From positions 21,861-85,860 of the forward strand of contig JAJFLU010000005.1 in assembly GCA_021772515.1 (NCBI GenBank): a stretch of DNA of 64,000 bases. The letters run 5' to 3'. The notes under the pieces are model-generated. The model searched no databases. It worked only from the letters and a program-made list of their open reading frames with translations, and was not told the origin of the DNA. This DNA comes from Opitutales bacterium (lineage in GTDB: Bacteria > Verrucomicrobiota > Verrucomicrobiia > Opitutales > UBA2987). A program made the position numbers and the translations under genes. Positions 35,125-43,766 of this stretch are shown here, piece after piece. Each line of letters opens with the position of its first letter. The stretch's first letter is position 1.

Positions 35125-35850
35125 ATGGTAAAAAAGAAATCCTCAGCGAAAAAAGTAGCGAAGAAAAAGGCGCCAGCCAAAAAGGTCGCTAAAAAGAAAG
35201 CTCCCGCCAAAAAGGTGGCCAAGAAAAAGGCACCGGCCAAAAAGAAGGTAGCCAAGAAGAAAGCGCCTGCAAAGAAGGTGACCAAAAAGAAAGCGCCCGC
35301 TAAAAAGGTCGCCAAGAAAAAGGCTCCGGCCAAAAAGGTCGCTAAAAAGAAAGCGCCCGCCAAGAAGGTTGCTAAGAAAAAGGCTCCGGCTAAAAAGAAG
35401 GTAGCCAAGAAGAAAGCGCCTGCAAAGAAGGTGACCAAAAAGAAAGTGCCCGCTAAAAAGAAAGCGCCCGCCAAGAAGGTTGCCAAGAAAAAGGCACCGG
35501 CCAAAAGGGTTGCTAAGAAGAAAGCGCCCGCTAAAAAGGTCGCCAAGAAAAAAGCTCCGGCCAAAAAGGTAGCTAAAAAGAAAGCGCCCGCCAAAAAGGT
35601 TGCCAAGAAAAAGGCTCCGGCGAAAAAGAAAGTAGCCAAAAAGGTCGCGAAAAAGAAAGCGCCCGCCAAGAAGGTGGCCAAGAAAAAGGCTCCGGCCAAA
35701 AAGAAAGCGCCCGCTAAAAAAGTAGCTAAAAAGAAGGTAGCCAAAAAGAAGGTTGCTAAAAAGAAAGCGCCTACAAAGAAGGTTGCTAAGAAAAAGGCTC
35801 CGGCTAAAAAGAAGGCACCGGCTAAGAAAAAAGCCCGCCGGAAGAAGTAA
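35125..35850 (+). CDS. Histone H1-like Lys/Ala/Pro repeat protein
   Basis: A 241-residue protein made almost wholly of variants of KKAPAKKVAKK; over half of the residues are Lys. No hydrophobic or folded domain. It resembles eukaryotic H1 tails and bacterial H1-like proteins (Hc2, BpH1 and PVC-group homologues), which bind and compact DNA nonspecifically. The DNA itself is an imperfect tandem array, so repeat number can change between strains. ATG at 35125 gives MVKKKSSAKKVAKKKAPAKK; the array ends with ARRKK. The reverse strand also stays open as a Phe/Ala/Leu-rich frame, which is only a mirror of the codon pattern. Confidence 0.92.
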   Translation: MVKKKSSAKKVAKKKAPAKKVAKKKAPAKKVAKKKAPAKKKVAKKKAPAKKVTKKKAPAKKVAKKKAPAKKVAKKKAPAKKVAKKKAPAKKKVAKKKAPAKKVTKKKVPAKKKAPAKKVAKKKAPAKRVAKKKAPAKKVAKKKAPAKKVAKKKAPAKKVAKKKAPAKKKVAKKVAKKKAPAKKVAKKKAPAKKKAPAKKVAKKKVAKKKVAKKKAPTKKVAKKKAPAKKKAPAKKKARRKK

Positions 35851-35999
35851 TCCCGCTATTTGCTTGCTTGCTCTGTAGAGGTGTTTTCCGGGTTCATAAG
35901 ATCCGGACAATTTGTCTTTTCCATTTGCCAATTGCTTTTTAGTTGGTAAGCCTGCGTGGCTTTTCTTCAAAAGCACTTCACATCAGGATTATAAACAAA

Positions 36000-37193
36000 A
36001 TGGATACCAGTAATTTCAAATTGTCTGTCTGGGCGGACAATATCACTCCCTCCCCAACTCTAGCGGTCACGGCACGGGCTAAAGCTCTAAAAGCTGCCGG
36101 GCAGGATATTTGCGGGTTCGGCGCGGGCGAACCCGATTTCGACACACCGGATTTTATCAAGGATGCCTGTCGGAAAGCCCTCAACGAGGGACAGACGAAA
36201 TACATCCCGGCACCCGGTTTGCCCGAACTGAGGGCTGTTTTGGCGGAAAAATACACCAACGAAAACGGAATCGAGGGCCTGAGCGCCGAGAACATTGTGA
36301 CCAGCCCCGGCGGTAAATATTCCTGCCACCTGGCAATCCAGTCAGTTTGCGGTCCCGGTGACGAAGTCCTCATAGCGGCCCCCTACTGGGTGAGCTATCC
36401 CGAAATGGCGAAGTTATGTGGCGCAAATCCAACGGTGGTTTCGGCCAAAGATTCAACCGGTTTCAAGGTTTCTCCCGAGCAACTGGACGCCGCCATCACG
36501 GACCGCACGCGGCTGTTCATTTTGAATAGTCCCTCAAACCCGACCGGAGCAGTTTACAATCGCGAGGAACTCGAGGGGCTCATGGAAGTCGTTCTGAGGC
36601 GAGATATCCTGCTGATGTCCGATGAGATTTACGAGTACCTGCTCTACGATGGCGTCACCCACCACAGTCCGGCGAGTTTCAGTAAAGAGGCCGCAGCGCA
36701 CACCATTACAGTGAGCGGTTTCAGCAAAACATTTTCCATGACCGGATGGCGGCTGGGCACACTTGCCGCCCGCAAGGAGATCGCCAAAGCCGTTTCGAGC
36801 ATCCAGAGCCACACCACGTCAAACGCCACCACCTTCGCCCAATTCGGCGCTTTGGCGGCAATGAAGAACAAGGAACAATCGCGACAGGAGATCGATAAAA
36901 TGCTGACCGCTTTTGACCGGCGGCGAAATTTGATGCTCGATGGGCTCGGCGAAATTCCCGGTATTACCTGCCAACGCGCTCAGGGCGCTTTTTATCTTTT
37001 CCCCAATATCTCTTCTTTCAATTTGAAATCGAATGACTTTTCCGCCCGCCTGCTGGAAGATGAGAAAGTGGCCGTGGTTCCGGGGATCGCTTTCGGCGAT
37101 GATGACTGTGTCCGGCTGAGTTATGCCACCTCCGATGACATTATCGAAAAAGGCCTTTCACGACTGAAAAATTTCTGCCAGAGACTGGCTTAA
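36000..37193 (+). CDS. Aspartate/prephenate-type aminotransferase (class I)
   Basis: A 397-residue PLP enzyme of the aspartate aminotransferase I-gamma/b type. [20 protein letters not shown] opens the protein from ATG at 36000, preferred over an upstream in-frame start at 35943. Motifs: [72 protein letters not shown], and the PLP lysine in [20 protein letters not shown]. The sequence is close to bacterial AspC/aspartate-prephenate aminotransferases. It stands 150 bases after the H1-like gene and 33 before icd on the same strand; with icd it links amino-acid and 2-oxoglutarate supply. Confidence 0.93.
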   Translation: MDTSNFKLSVWADNITPSPTLAVTARAKALKAAGQDICGFGAGEPDFDTPDFIKDACRKALNEGQTKYIPAPGLPELRAVLAEKYTNENGIEGLSAENIVTSPGGKYSCHLAIQSVCGPGDEVLIAAPYWVSYPEMAKLCGANPTVVSAKDSTGFKVSPEQLDAAITDRTRLFILNSPSNPTGAVYNREELEGLMEVVLRRDILLMSDEIYEYLLYDGVTHHSPASFSKEAAAHTITVSGFSKTFSMTGWRLGTLAARKEIAKAVSSIQSHTTSNATTFAQFGALAAMKNKEQSRQEIDKMLTAFDRRRNLMLDGLGEIPGITCQRAQGAFYLFPNISSFNLKSNDFSARLLEDEKVAVVPGIAFGDDDCVRLSYATSDDIIEKGLSRLKNFCQRLA

Positions 37194-37226
37194 ATAATTG
37201 CGAATCTAAGAAAAACAAAAAGATAT

Positions 37227-38468
37227 ATGAACAACTCCGAGCAGCCCGAGCGAAAGGGCGATAAAATTACCATTGAAAATGGAATCCTGAATGTGCCCGA
37301 TCGGCCCGCCGTTCCCTTCATCGAGGGAGATGGCATCGGTCCCGATATTTGGGCCGCCTCCCAGCGGGTTTTCGATGCGGCGGTTGAAAAGGCCTACGGG
37401 GGCAGCCGCTCAATCGAATGGTTTGAAGTTTTGGCGGGTGAAAAATCCTTCAAGGAAAACGGTAATTGGCTGCCCACGGAAACGCTGAACGATTTTCGCG
37501 AATATCTGGTGGGAATCAAGGGCCCCTTAACGACCCCGGTCGGCGGAGGCATACGCTCACTCAACGTGGCGCTGCGGCAGGAGCTCGATCTCTTTGTCTG
37601 CCTGCGCCCGGTCCGTTATTTTCGCGGGGTGCAAAGTCCCGTCAAAAAACCCGAGGCCGTTGACATGGTTATTTTTCGCGAAAACACCGAGGATATTTAT
37701 GCCGGAATTGAGTTTCGCGCGGGCACCGAGGATGCCGAGAAACTGAAGGCATTTTTAAAGGAAAATTTCGGCGATCTGTATACTAAAGTGCGATTTCCCG
37801 ATACGGCGGGGTTTGGTCTCAAACCGGTTTCCCAAGAAGGCACGGCCCGTCTCGTTCGCGCGGCCATAAAATTCGCAATCGAACAAAAGCGCAAAAGCGT
37901 TACCTTTGTTCACAAGGGCAACATCATGAAATTCACTGAGGGCGCCTTCCGTGATTGGGGTTATGAGTTAGCCAAAGAAGAATTCGGCGCGAAGGAAATC
38001 GATGGCGGCCCCTGGTGTGAGCTCGAAAGCGGGCTGATCATCAAGGATGTCATCGCGGACGCTTTTTTGCAGCAAATCCTCACCCGCCCCGCCGACTACG
38101 ATGTGGTAGCGACTCTCAATCTCAACGGCGATTATATTTCGGATGCCCTCGCTGCCGAGGTCGGCGGAATCGGCATCGCCCCGGGAGGAAATATCAATTA
38201 CGTAACGGGACATGCCATTTTCGAAGCCACCCACGGAACCGCTCCAAAATACACGGGCCTGGACAAAGTGAATCCGGGCTCGGTCATACTTTCGGGTGAA
38301 CTGATGCTGCGTTACTTCGGATGGAATGAGGCCGCCGATCTCATCGTCAAGGGAATTGAAGCCGCCATCAGCTCAAAAGTGGTGACCTATGATCTCGCCC
38401 GCCTGATGGAAGACCCGACCGAAGTAAAATGCTCGGCCTTCGGAACCGCAATTATAGAAAATATGTGA
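37227..38468 (+). CDS. icd: NADP-dependent isocitrate dehydrogenase
   Basis: A 413-residue dimeric-type isocitrate dehydrogenase of the TCA cycle. [20 protein letters not shown] starts the fold; substrate-binding [20 protein letters not shown] includes the serine that is phosphorylated by AceK in enterics; [36 protein letters not shown] and [17 protein letters not shown] follow. The Lys-Tyr of APKY favours NADP over NAD. The 3' end is convergent with the nucleoside hydrolase gene across 53 bases with no clear terminator. Confidence 0.97.
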   Translation: MNNSEQPERKGDKITIENGILNVPDRPAVPFIEGDGIGPDIWAASQRVFDAAVEKAYGGSRSIEWFEVLAGEKSFKENGNWLPTETLNDFREYLVGIKGPLTTPVGGGIRSLNVALRQELDLFVCLRPVRYFRGVQSPVKKPEAVDMVIFRENTEDIYAGIEFRAGTEDAEKLKAFLKENFGDLYTKVRFPDTAGFGLKPVSQEGTARLVRAAIKFAIEQKRKSVTFVHKGNIMKFTEGAFRDWGYELAKEEFGAKEIDGGPWCELESGLIIKDVIADAFLQQILTRPADYDVVATLNLNGDYISDALAAEVGGIGIAPGGNINYVTGHAIFEATHGTAPKYTGLDKVNPGSVILSGELMLRYFGWNEAADLIVKGIEAAISSKVVTYDLARLMEDPTEVKCSAFGTAIIENM

Positions 38469-38521
38469 TTTTAGGCGAAGTCGAAGGTTTTCCAAACGGT
38501 CTTAAATTAGAGAAAATTTAT

Positions 38522-39487
38522 CTACTGGAGCAGGCTGTAGAGGAGCGCCTTCCAGCGACTCACGTCAAATTTCCAGCAGACGGTGGCGTTTGGCTCGCGG
38601 GGTCCATCGGGGCACCATACGTCGCAGTTACGTTCGTCATTGGCGACATTTAACTGGTCCACCACGGTCATGCCGCGCGTAAATTCACCTTGGGTTTCGA
38701 TTTCCACGAGGTGACGGCTGCTTTCGGTGCAGATCGACGGATCGAGGGCGATGGCCATCGTTGTGGGATCGGGCAGGGAAATGCCGATTTCTCCCGATTG
38801 AATCCGGTTGGCCTCCATGGCAGTTCGGTTGCAATCGATGGTAAAATGGCCGTAGGGGGTGTCGAAACCGCGAACAAGTTCGATATCTTGGAGGAAGAGA
38901 TTGGCCTCCCCACGGCAGAGGTGCCAGCCCACCATCTCGATCGGCATTCCTGAGCGAAACACGATTTGCGCGGCCTCGGGATCGACCCAGATATTGTATT
39001 CCGCAGCCGGGGTGACATTTCCCACCATGCAGGGGGCGCCGCCCATGATTACGCATCGCTTTACCCGGTTGGCCAAGTCAGGCTGACGCTTCAGGGCCAG
39101 AGCAATGTTGGTCAATGGCCCCAAAGTGATCAGTTCGATATCCGAATCGCTGCTCAAAATATCGATAAGGGCATCAACCGCATGGGTGGACTCCGCCGCG
39201 CGTTTTGCGGGTGGATAGTTTTGTTCGCCCATCCCGTCTTTGCCGTGAAACCACTCGGCAAACTCCGCTTTTCGGGTCAGCGGCTTGTCGGCCCCCGCAT
39301 AAACGGGCACTTGGGAGCCGCATAGCTCTGCCGTCACCAGCGCATTGGCGACCCCTTGGGCGAGCGGCACGTTTCCACTCACCACCGTGATGGCGACAAC
39401 TTCCACATCGGGGTGGCGCAGGGCCATGAGAAGGGCCACGGCATCATCCGAGGCAGTGTCCGTATCGATTAAAAATTTTCGGCTCAT
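38522..39487 (-). CDS. Inosine/uridine-preferring nucleoside hydrolase family protein
   Basis: A 321-residue N-ribosyl hydrolase. The ATG at 39487 gives MSRKFLIDTDTASDDAVALL, placing the Ca-binding DTDxxxDD motif at the N-terminus as usual; a longer frame to 39547 is not needed. Further family stretches: ITLGPLTNIALALKRQP, CVIMGGAPCMVGNVTPAAEY with NIWVDPEAAQIV. It should split nucleosides to base and ribose in salvage. The HAD hydrolase gene lies 49 bases upstream on the same strand, which may process the sugar product. Confidence 0.93.
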   Translation of the reverse strand: MSRKFLIDTDTASDDAVALLMALRHPDVEVVAITVVSGNVPLAQGVANALVTAELCGSQVPVYAGADKPLTRKAEFAEWFHGKDGMGEQNYPPAKRAAESTHAVDALIDILSSDSDIELITLGPLTNIALALKRQPDLANRVKRCVIMGGAPCMVGNVTPAAEYNIWVDPEAAQIVFRSGMPIEMVGWHLCRGEANLFLQDIELVRGFDTPYGHFTIDCNRTAMEANRIQSGEIGISLPDPTTMAIALDPSICTESSRHLVEIETQGEFTRGMTVVDQLNVANDERNCDVWCPDGPREPNATVCWKFDVSRWKALLYSLLQ

Positions 39488-39536
39488 AAGTTTATTTCGT
39501 AGATTCTGGTTAAAATGGTTATTCTTAAGTGTTCTT

Positions 39537-40412
39537 TCAACCATCAATCCAGGGAATGTTTTCCAGTTTCAATAGCGAATTTACGATACCGACGCTTGGA
39601 TTTCCCTCCAAGAGTTCCGGGCCGCCCATTCCGTTTTCTGAAACGAGCCATGCGCCCCGGGCCACACCGAGTTCAAGGAGCGGGAGGACGTCATCGGACA
39701 GGTTGTCGCCGACAGCGAGGGTTTGGGATAAATCGATTTTTCGCCCCAATTTGGTTTCGAAATCCTGGAGCACACGCGTGAAAAACCGGGCATCCGGTTT
39801 GCCGATTGGATCGCCGACGCTCACATCGTGTTCTTCAAAGTCGAGTTCCCGCAAAATTGTCATGCGATTCATTTTTCGCCGAACGGCATTTTGCGGGTTG
39901 TAAACAAAAGTCTGCTCCCGCTCGTTGAAATCGAGAAATCCGTCACTGGCCGTGGCAAGGTGAATCGCGACTCCGGCCTTCCGGTGGCCTTCCAGAGCCT
40001 CGGCCACATCGGACCTGTTTTTCGATTCCTTGGTCAGGGCCGCCCAATAGGGATCCAAAGCCGCGTCGATCAACGTCTTCGTAACGGGTATGCCATTTTT
40101 TTCCAGAGCGATGGCCAAGAGGGTTTCCCGCGACCATAGTTTCAATTCCCAACCCTCACAGAGAACGCCCGCCTGCCAGTTTTCGATGCGGCCCTTGAGC
40201 GTTTGGAAATCTTCGTGGAGCACACCGGCGTCGGCTTTGGCCTGTTTGGTCAGGTTTTCGTAATTACTTTTGAAATCGCTCCGCACCCGATCGCCGCTTT
40301 CAGATCCCAATTGCTCCGAAAGCGCGATTCCGAGGGCAGATTCGGCAAAAGGAGCCGCATTGATCGTATCGATAATGACATTATCTACGTCGAAAATAAT
40401 AAATTTGCTCAT
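39537..40412 (-). CDS. HAD superfamily hydrolase (phosphatase)
   Basis: From the ATG at 40412 a 291-residue HAD protein. Motif I is FIIFDVDNVIIDTINAAPFA with the nucleophile Asp and the general acid Asp two residues on; a Ser/Thr motif II lies in AIHLATASDGFLDFN, a Lys in GDPIGKPDARFFTRVLQD region, and acidic motif IV in TLAVGDNLSDDVLPLLELGV. A cap domain sits between motifs I and II. The upstream in-frame extension to 40475 is not needed. Same strand as the nucleoside hydrolase; substrate likely a sugar phosphate, but this is a guess. Confidence 0.88.
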   Translation of the reverse strand: MSKFIIFDVDNVIIDTINAAPFAESALGIALSEQLGSESGDRVRSDFKSNYENLTKQAKADAGVLHEDFQTLKGRIENWQAGVLCEGWELKLWSRETLLAIALEKNGIPVTKTLIDAALDPYWAALTKESKNRSDVAEALEGHRKAGVAIHLATASDGFLDFNEREQTFVYNPQNAVRRKMNRMTILRELDFEEHDVSVGDPIGKPDARFFTRVLQDFETKLGRKIDLSQTLAVGDNLSDDVLPLLELGVARGAWLVSENGMGGPELLEGNPSVGIVNSLLKLENIPWIDG

Positions 40413-40536
40413 GTAACAATTAAAGTTTAAAGTATTTTCACTCTTATAATTATAGGAGTGCGCATTGCAAATCATCTGGAGGGGAGTTTCCTTTTGTGGA
40501 TAAAGAAAGGGATTTTCTCAACGAACTTATACAATC

Positions 40537-40923
40537 ATGTCTAATTTGAACAACGCCCGTGTTCTGGTTGTGGACGACGACCCCGTTTTTCGGGAGCTGC
40601 TCCTTTGTTTTCTGGAAGACGCCAATTATCAAGTAGATACGGTGATCAATGGTTTTCAGGCCGTGGAGAGTTATAGGGTAAACCCCGCCGATTTGGTCAT
40701 AATGGACATTGTCATGCCGGACAAGGAAGGGCTCGAAACCATTATTGAATTAAGAAAAAAATACCCGGAGGTGAAAATAATCGCAATTTCTGGCGGTGGA
40801 TCCCACGGCCCCGAAGATTACCTTGATTCCGCTCGTTTACTCGGGGTGAAATTCACATTTGCGAAGCCTTTTGAAATGACTGATCTCCTGGAATCGGTCA
40901 AAGAGCTGATCGGCCCGAAATAA
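40537..40923 (+). CDS. Single-domain response regulator (CheY-like receiver)
   Basis: A 128-residue receiver domain with no output domain. Acidic pocket VLVVDDDPVFRELLLC, phospho-acceptor Asp57 in LVIMDIVMPDKEG, the Ser in IIAISGGGSHG at the Thr/Ser switch position, and Lys110 in FTFAKPFEMTDL. All catalytic residues are present, so it can be phosphorylated. No sensor kinase gene is near, so its partner is encoded elsewhere. It is divergent from the HAD gene and convergent with the AhpD-like gene. Confidence 0.94.
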   Translation: MSNLNNARVLVVDDDPVFRELLLCFLEDANYQVDTVINGFQAVESYRVNPADLVIMDIVMPDKEGLETIIELRKKYPEVKIIAISGGGSHGPEDYLDSARLLGVKFTFAKPFEMTDLLESVKELIGPK

Positions 40924-40937
40924 CTGCCGAATCCCCT

Positions 40938-41537
40938 TCAGGTATGCCCGAATCCTTTTTCTTTTTCGTCGGGGTGGAGGCCCAACCGCTCACCCTGTAG
41001 TGAGACGCCGAGGCCGAGCACGGTGCGGTTGGCATAGGAGAAATAGGCCGTGATCTGATTTAAATCGAGGATAGCGGCATCGTCGAGCCCGACCGCACGC
41101 AGGGGTTCGATGTCTTTTTCCGCCATTTGGCCGGGCGCGCGGGTCAATTTGGTCGCGTAGTCGCAGAGGGCCTGTTCTCGCTCCGCTAAAACCGATTCGG
41201 AAGCATCTCCCACCGCCGCATCCGCCAATGCCCTGGCTTCGGACTCACTTCCGATATGGCGGGCGAGTCCTGTCCGATGGTGCTCGACGCAATAATCGCA
41301 GCCATTCCAGCGGGAAACACAGACCCCCACCAATTCCCTCTCTCGAGGGGAAAGGGCATTGGGCAGACTGTGCATGGCGGCCTTGTAGAGTGTCAAATGG
41401 GCCTGAAGGGTTCGCGGGCGCAGACTGTGGACTTTGAGGACATTATCCACATGGCCATCGGGGGTTTGCACCTGTGAATAAAGAGTTTTCAACGGGCCAG
41501 AAGATTCCTCGACTCCAATGGTTTTTATCCAGGTCAT
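40938..41537 (-). CDS. Carboxymuconolactone decarboxylase/AhpD-like peroxidase-related protein
   Basis: A 199-residue helical protein of the AhpD/CMD family. The redox motif is VSRWNGCDYCVEHHRTGLAR, with the Cys-x2-Cys and following His of alkylhydroperoxidase-type proteins. The rest fits the peroxidase-related (YciW/DUF-like) length group: LHSLPNALSPRERELVGVCV, ILDLNQITAYFSYANRTVLG. It probably detoxifies peroxides or acts as a disulfide reductase. It heads toward the response regulator 3' end, and is the last of three minus-strand genes with short gaps. Confidence 0.9.
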   Translation of the reverse strand: MTWIKTIGVEESSGPLKTLYSQVQTPDGHVDNVLKVHSLRPRTLQAHLTLYKAAMHSLPNALSPRERELVGVCVSRWNGCDYCVEHHRTGLARHIGSESEARALADAAVGDASESVLAEREQALCDYATKLTRAPGQMAEKDIEPLRAVGLDDAAILDLNQITAYFSYANRTVLGLGVSLQGERLGLHPDEKEKGFGHT

Positions 41538-41570
41538 AGCCTTTCCTCTCCAACAGAAAATTTTTGAGAA

Positions 41571-42605
41571 TCATTCATCACGATAAATTTTAACTGTGAT
41601 ATTTCCCTTTTTATCCACCCAACCCCGGTACATGCCCTTGGTATTGAAAGGCATGGCGATGTTTCCCTTTTTATCGATTGCGACCACCCCGCCGGTTCCC
41701 CCAAGGGCCGTTAATTTATCCACTATCACGCGATTGGCAGCCTCTTGCAGTGACAGCCCTTTATATTGCATCAAGGCCGAAATGTCGTGGGTAACGACGG
41801 CTCGGATGAAATACTCCCCGTGTCCGGTGGCAGAAACCGCGCAGGTTTCATTGTTGGCATAGGTGCCTGCGCCGATCAGGGGCGAATCGCCGATTCTCCC
41901 GTATCGTTTGTTGGTCATTCCACCGGTCGAGGTGCCAGCGGCGAGATTTCCGAACTTGTCGAGCGCAGCCGCTCCCACCGTGCCGTGTTTTTTATCAGGG
42001 CTTTTCTCCGGTTCGCCCAAATTTTCCCGTGCTTTGACTTTTTGGAGGGATTTCCAGCGTCTTTCGGTGTAAAAATAATCCGGATCGACGATTTCGAGCC
42101 CCTGCCCGCGGGCAAAGGTATCCGCTCCCTCACCGGATAATAGCACATGGGGCGATTTTTCCATCACTTTCCGGGCCAGGAGAATGGGATTTTTGACCGT
42201 TTTGACTCCCGCCACCGCTCCCGCCTGAAGTGACCGCCCGTCCATAATCGACGCATCGAGCTCATTGCTGCCATTGTTGGTGAAAACGGCGCCTTTTCCG
42301 GCGTTGAAAAGTGGGGAATTCTCCAGAATGATCAACGCCCCGGCCACCGCATCGAGGCTGCTCCCGCCCTTTTTGAGAATATGGTGACCTTTTTCCAAAG
42401 CTTCCGTTAGTTTTTGCCGATACTGCGCCTCCATCTCCTCGGTCATGTCCCCTTTTGAAATCGTGCCCGCGCCCCCATGAAGAACCATCCCGAAATTTTC
42501 TCCCGCAAACGTCGTTGGCGCACCCAGAAAAAGCAGGGACAAAAGGGAGATAATCAGCAAATAACTATGCCCGGCGGAAGAGTGAGTCGTTGGTGAAAAA
42601 TTCAT
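41571..42605 (-). CDS. Isoaspartyl peptidase/L-asparaginase (Ntn hydrolase), exported
   Basis: A 344-residue plant-type asparaginase/isoaspartyl aminopeptidase with an N-terminal signal segment (SYLLIISLLSLLFLGAPTTF). Motifs: GMVLHGGAGTISKGD, LFNAGKGAVFTNNGSNELDA, and the autocleavage site KKHGTVGAAALDKFGNLAAG with nucleophile Thr209, then STGGMTNKRYGRIGDSPLIG. The precursor cuts itself before Thr209 into two subunits. It releases Asp from isoaspartyl peptides or hydrolyses asparagine, probably in the periplasm. The threonine dehydratase-like gene lies 14 bases upstream on the same strand, suggesting amino-acid catabolism. Confidence 0.93.
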   Translation of the reverse strand: MNFSPTTHSSAGHSYLLIISLLSLLFLGAPTTFAGENFGMVLHGGAGTISKGDMTEEMEAQYRQKLTEALEKGHHILKKGGSSLDAVAGALIILENSPLFNAGKGAVFTNNGSNELDASIMDGRSLQAGAVAGVKTVKNPILLARKVMEKSPHVLLSGEGADTFARGQGLEIVDPDYFYTERRWKSLQKVKARENLGEPEKSPDKKHGTVGAAALDKFGNLAAGTSTGGMTNKRYGRIGDSPLIGAGTYANNETCAVSATGHGEYFIRAVVTHDISALMQYKGLSLQEAANRVIVDKLTALGGTGGVVAIDKKGNIAMPFNTKGMYRGWVDKKGNITVKIYRDE

Positions 42606-42619
42606 GTTGGCCTATGGGT

Positions 42620-43573
42620 TTACAGTTTCCAGGGTAAGCTGGCAAGATTGACATTGCCGCCGGAGAAAATCACCCCCACTCGGCGGCCCGCAAATTTTTC
42701 CGGGTGAGCCATCACCACAGCAAGCGCCACCGCCGATGAGGGCTCCACGATGATTTTCATTCGCTCCCAGATCAGCCGCATGGTTTGGATAATGTCCTCC
42801 TCGCTGACGGTCAGGATATCGGCCACATGTTGACGGATGACACTGAAAGTCAGGTCGCCCAGAGAGGTGAGCAGCCCGTCGGCGATGGTCGTTGGATTAT
42901 TGGCGGGGATAATTTTTCCCGCTTTGAGGGAGCGGCAGGCATCATCGGCATTGGCGGGTTCGCCGCCGATTATCTGGGTATTGGGCGAACGGGCGGAAAC
43001 CGTCAGAGCCGTGCCGCTCAAAAGCCCACCCCCACCGACGGGGGCGATAACGGAGTCCAAATCGGCGATCTCGTGGCAAAGTTCGAGGGCGGCAGTTCCC
43101 TGCCCGGCAATGATCCGCCAGTCGTTAAAGGGAGGGATAAAAACCGCGCCGGTTTCGCTCTGGACCTCGGCCAGGGTATCCTCTCTGGCTTGCAGGGTTG
43201 GCTCGCAATAGCGGATGTTGGCCCCGTAGCCCGCGACGGCCGCTTTTTTCACTTCGGGGGCGTTTTTCGGCATAACCACATGCGCGCGGATTCCCCTCCA
43301 GCGGGCGGCTTGGGCCAAAGCGGCGGCGTGGTTGCCGGAGGAATGCGTGGCGACCCCGCTGGCAGCCTCTTGATCGGAAAGCGAAAAGACCGCATTGGTC
43401 GCCCCCCGGATTTTAAAGGCCCCAACCTTTTGAAAATTTTCGCATTTGAAGAAAAGTGACGCCCCGCAGAGTGTGTCGATGGCCCGACAAGTAAGCACGG
43501 GGGTGCGGTGGATATAGGGCTCGATTCGTGCTGCCGCTTCGCAAATATCCGTTATCGTTGGTGGATGGTTCAT
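42620..43573 (-). CDS. Threonine/serine dehydratase-like PLP enzyme (fold type II)
   Basis: A 317-residue PLP enzyme. PLP lysine Lys54 is in NFQKVGAFKIRGATNAVFSL; THSSGNHAAALAQAARWRGI binds the PLP phosphate region, PVGGGGLLSGTALTV is the glycine loop, and GVIFSGGNVNLASLPW ends the fold. It lacks the regulatory ACT domain, so it is the catabolic/serine racemase-like form. It should deaminate Thr or Ser, or racemise Ser or Asp. It shares a probable operon with the isoaspartyl peptidase. Confidence 0.93.
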   Translation of the reverse strand: MNHPPTITDICEAAARIEPYIHRTPVLTCRAIDTLCGASLFFKCENFQKVGAFKIRGATNAVFSLSDQEAASGVATHSSGNHAAALAQAARWRGIRAHVVMPKNAPEVKKAAVAGYGANIRYCEPTLQAREDTLAEVQSETGAVFIPPFNDWRIIAGQGTAALELCHEIADLDSVIAPVGGGGLLSGTALTVSARSPNTQIIGGEPANADDACRSLKAGKIIPANNPTTIADGLLTSLGDLTFSVIRQHVADILTVSEEDIIQTMRLIWERMKIIVEPSSAVALAVVMAHPEKFAGRRVGVIFSGGNVNLASLPWKL

Positions 43574-43766
43574 AACCTCATAGCTTTCAATTTAGCGAAA
43601 CAAAAGACAGTATCAGAGCAGTTTTGATCGAACTCAAGCGATTATAGGCTTGGAATTTCGCTCCTAAAATGGTATTAAAGTTCCCTTTAGAAAGTTGAAA
43701 CTTAAGTGGATACCCACCGGTCCATGACTCTTTCCGAAATTCAATGATTTTTCCAATTTTTGCTAA

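Noticed and set aside
35125..35850. Possible CRISPR-like array
   Set aside because: The repeats are coding, imperfect, and lack unique spacers of even length.
35076..35976. Long reverse-strand frames rich in Phe, Ala, Leu and Gly across the H1-like gene
   Set aside because: They mirror the AAR/GCN codon pattern of the Lys/Ala repeats; no start context or membrane-protein topology makes sense.
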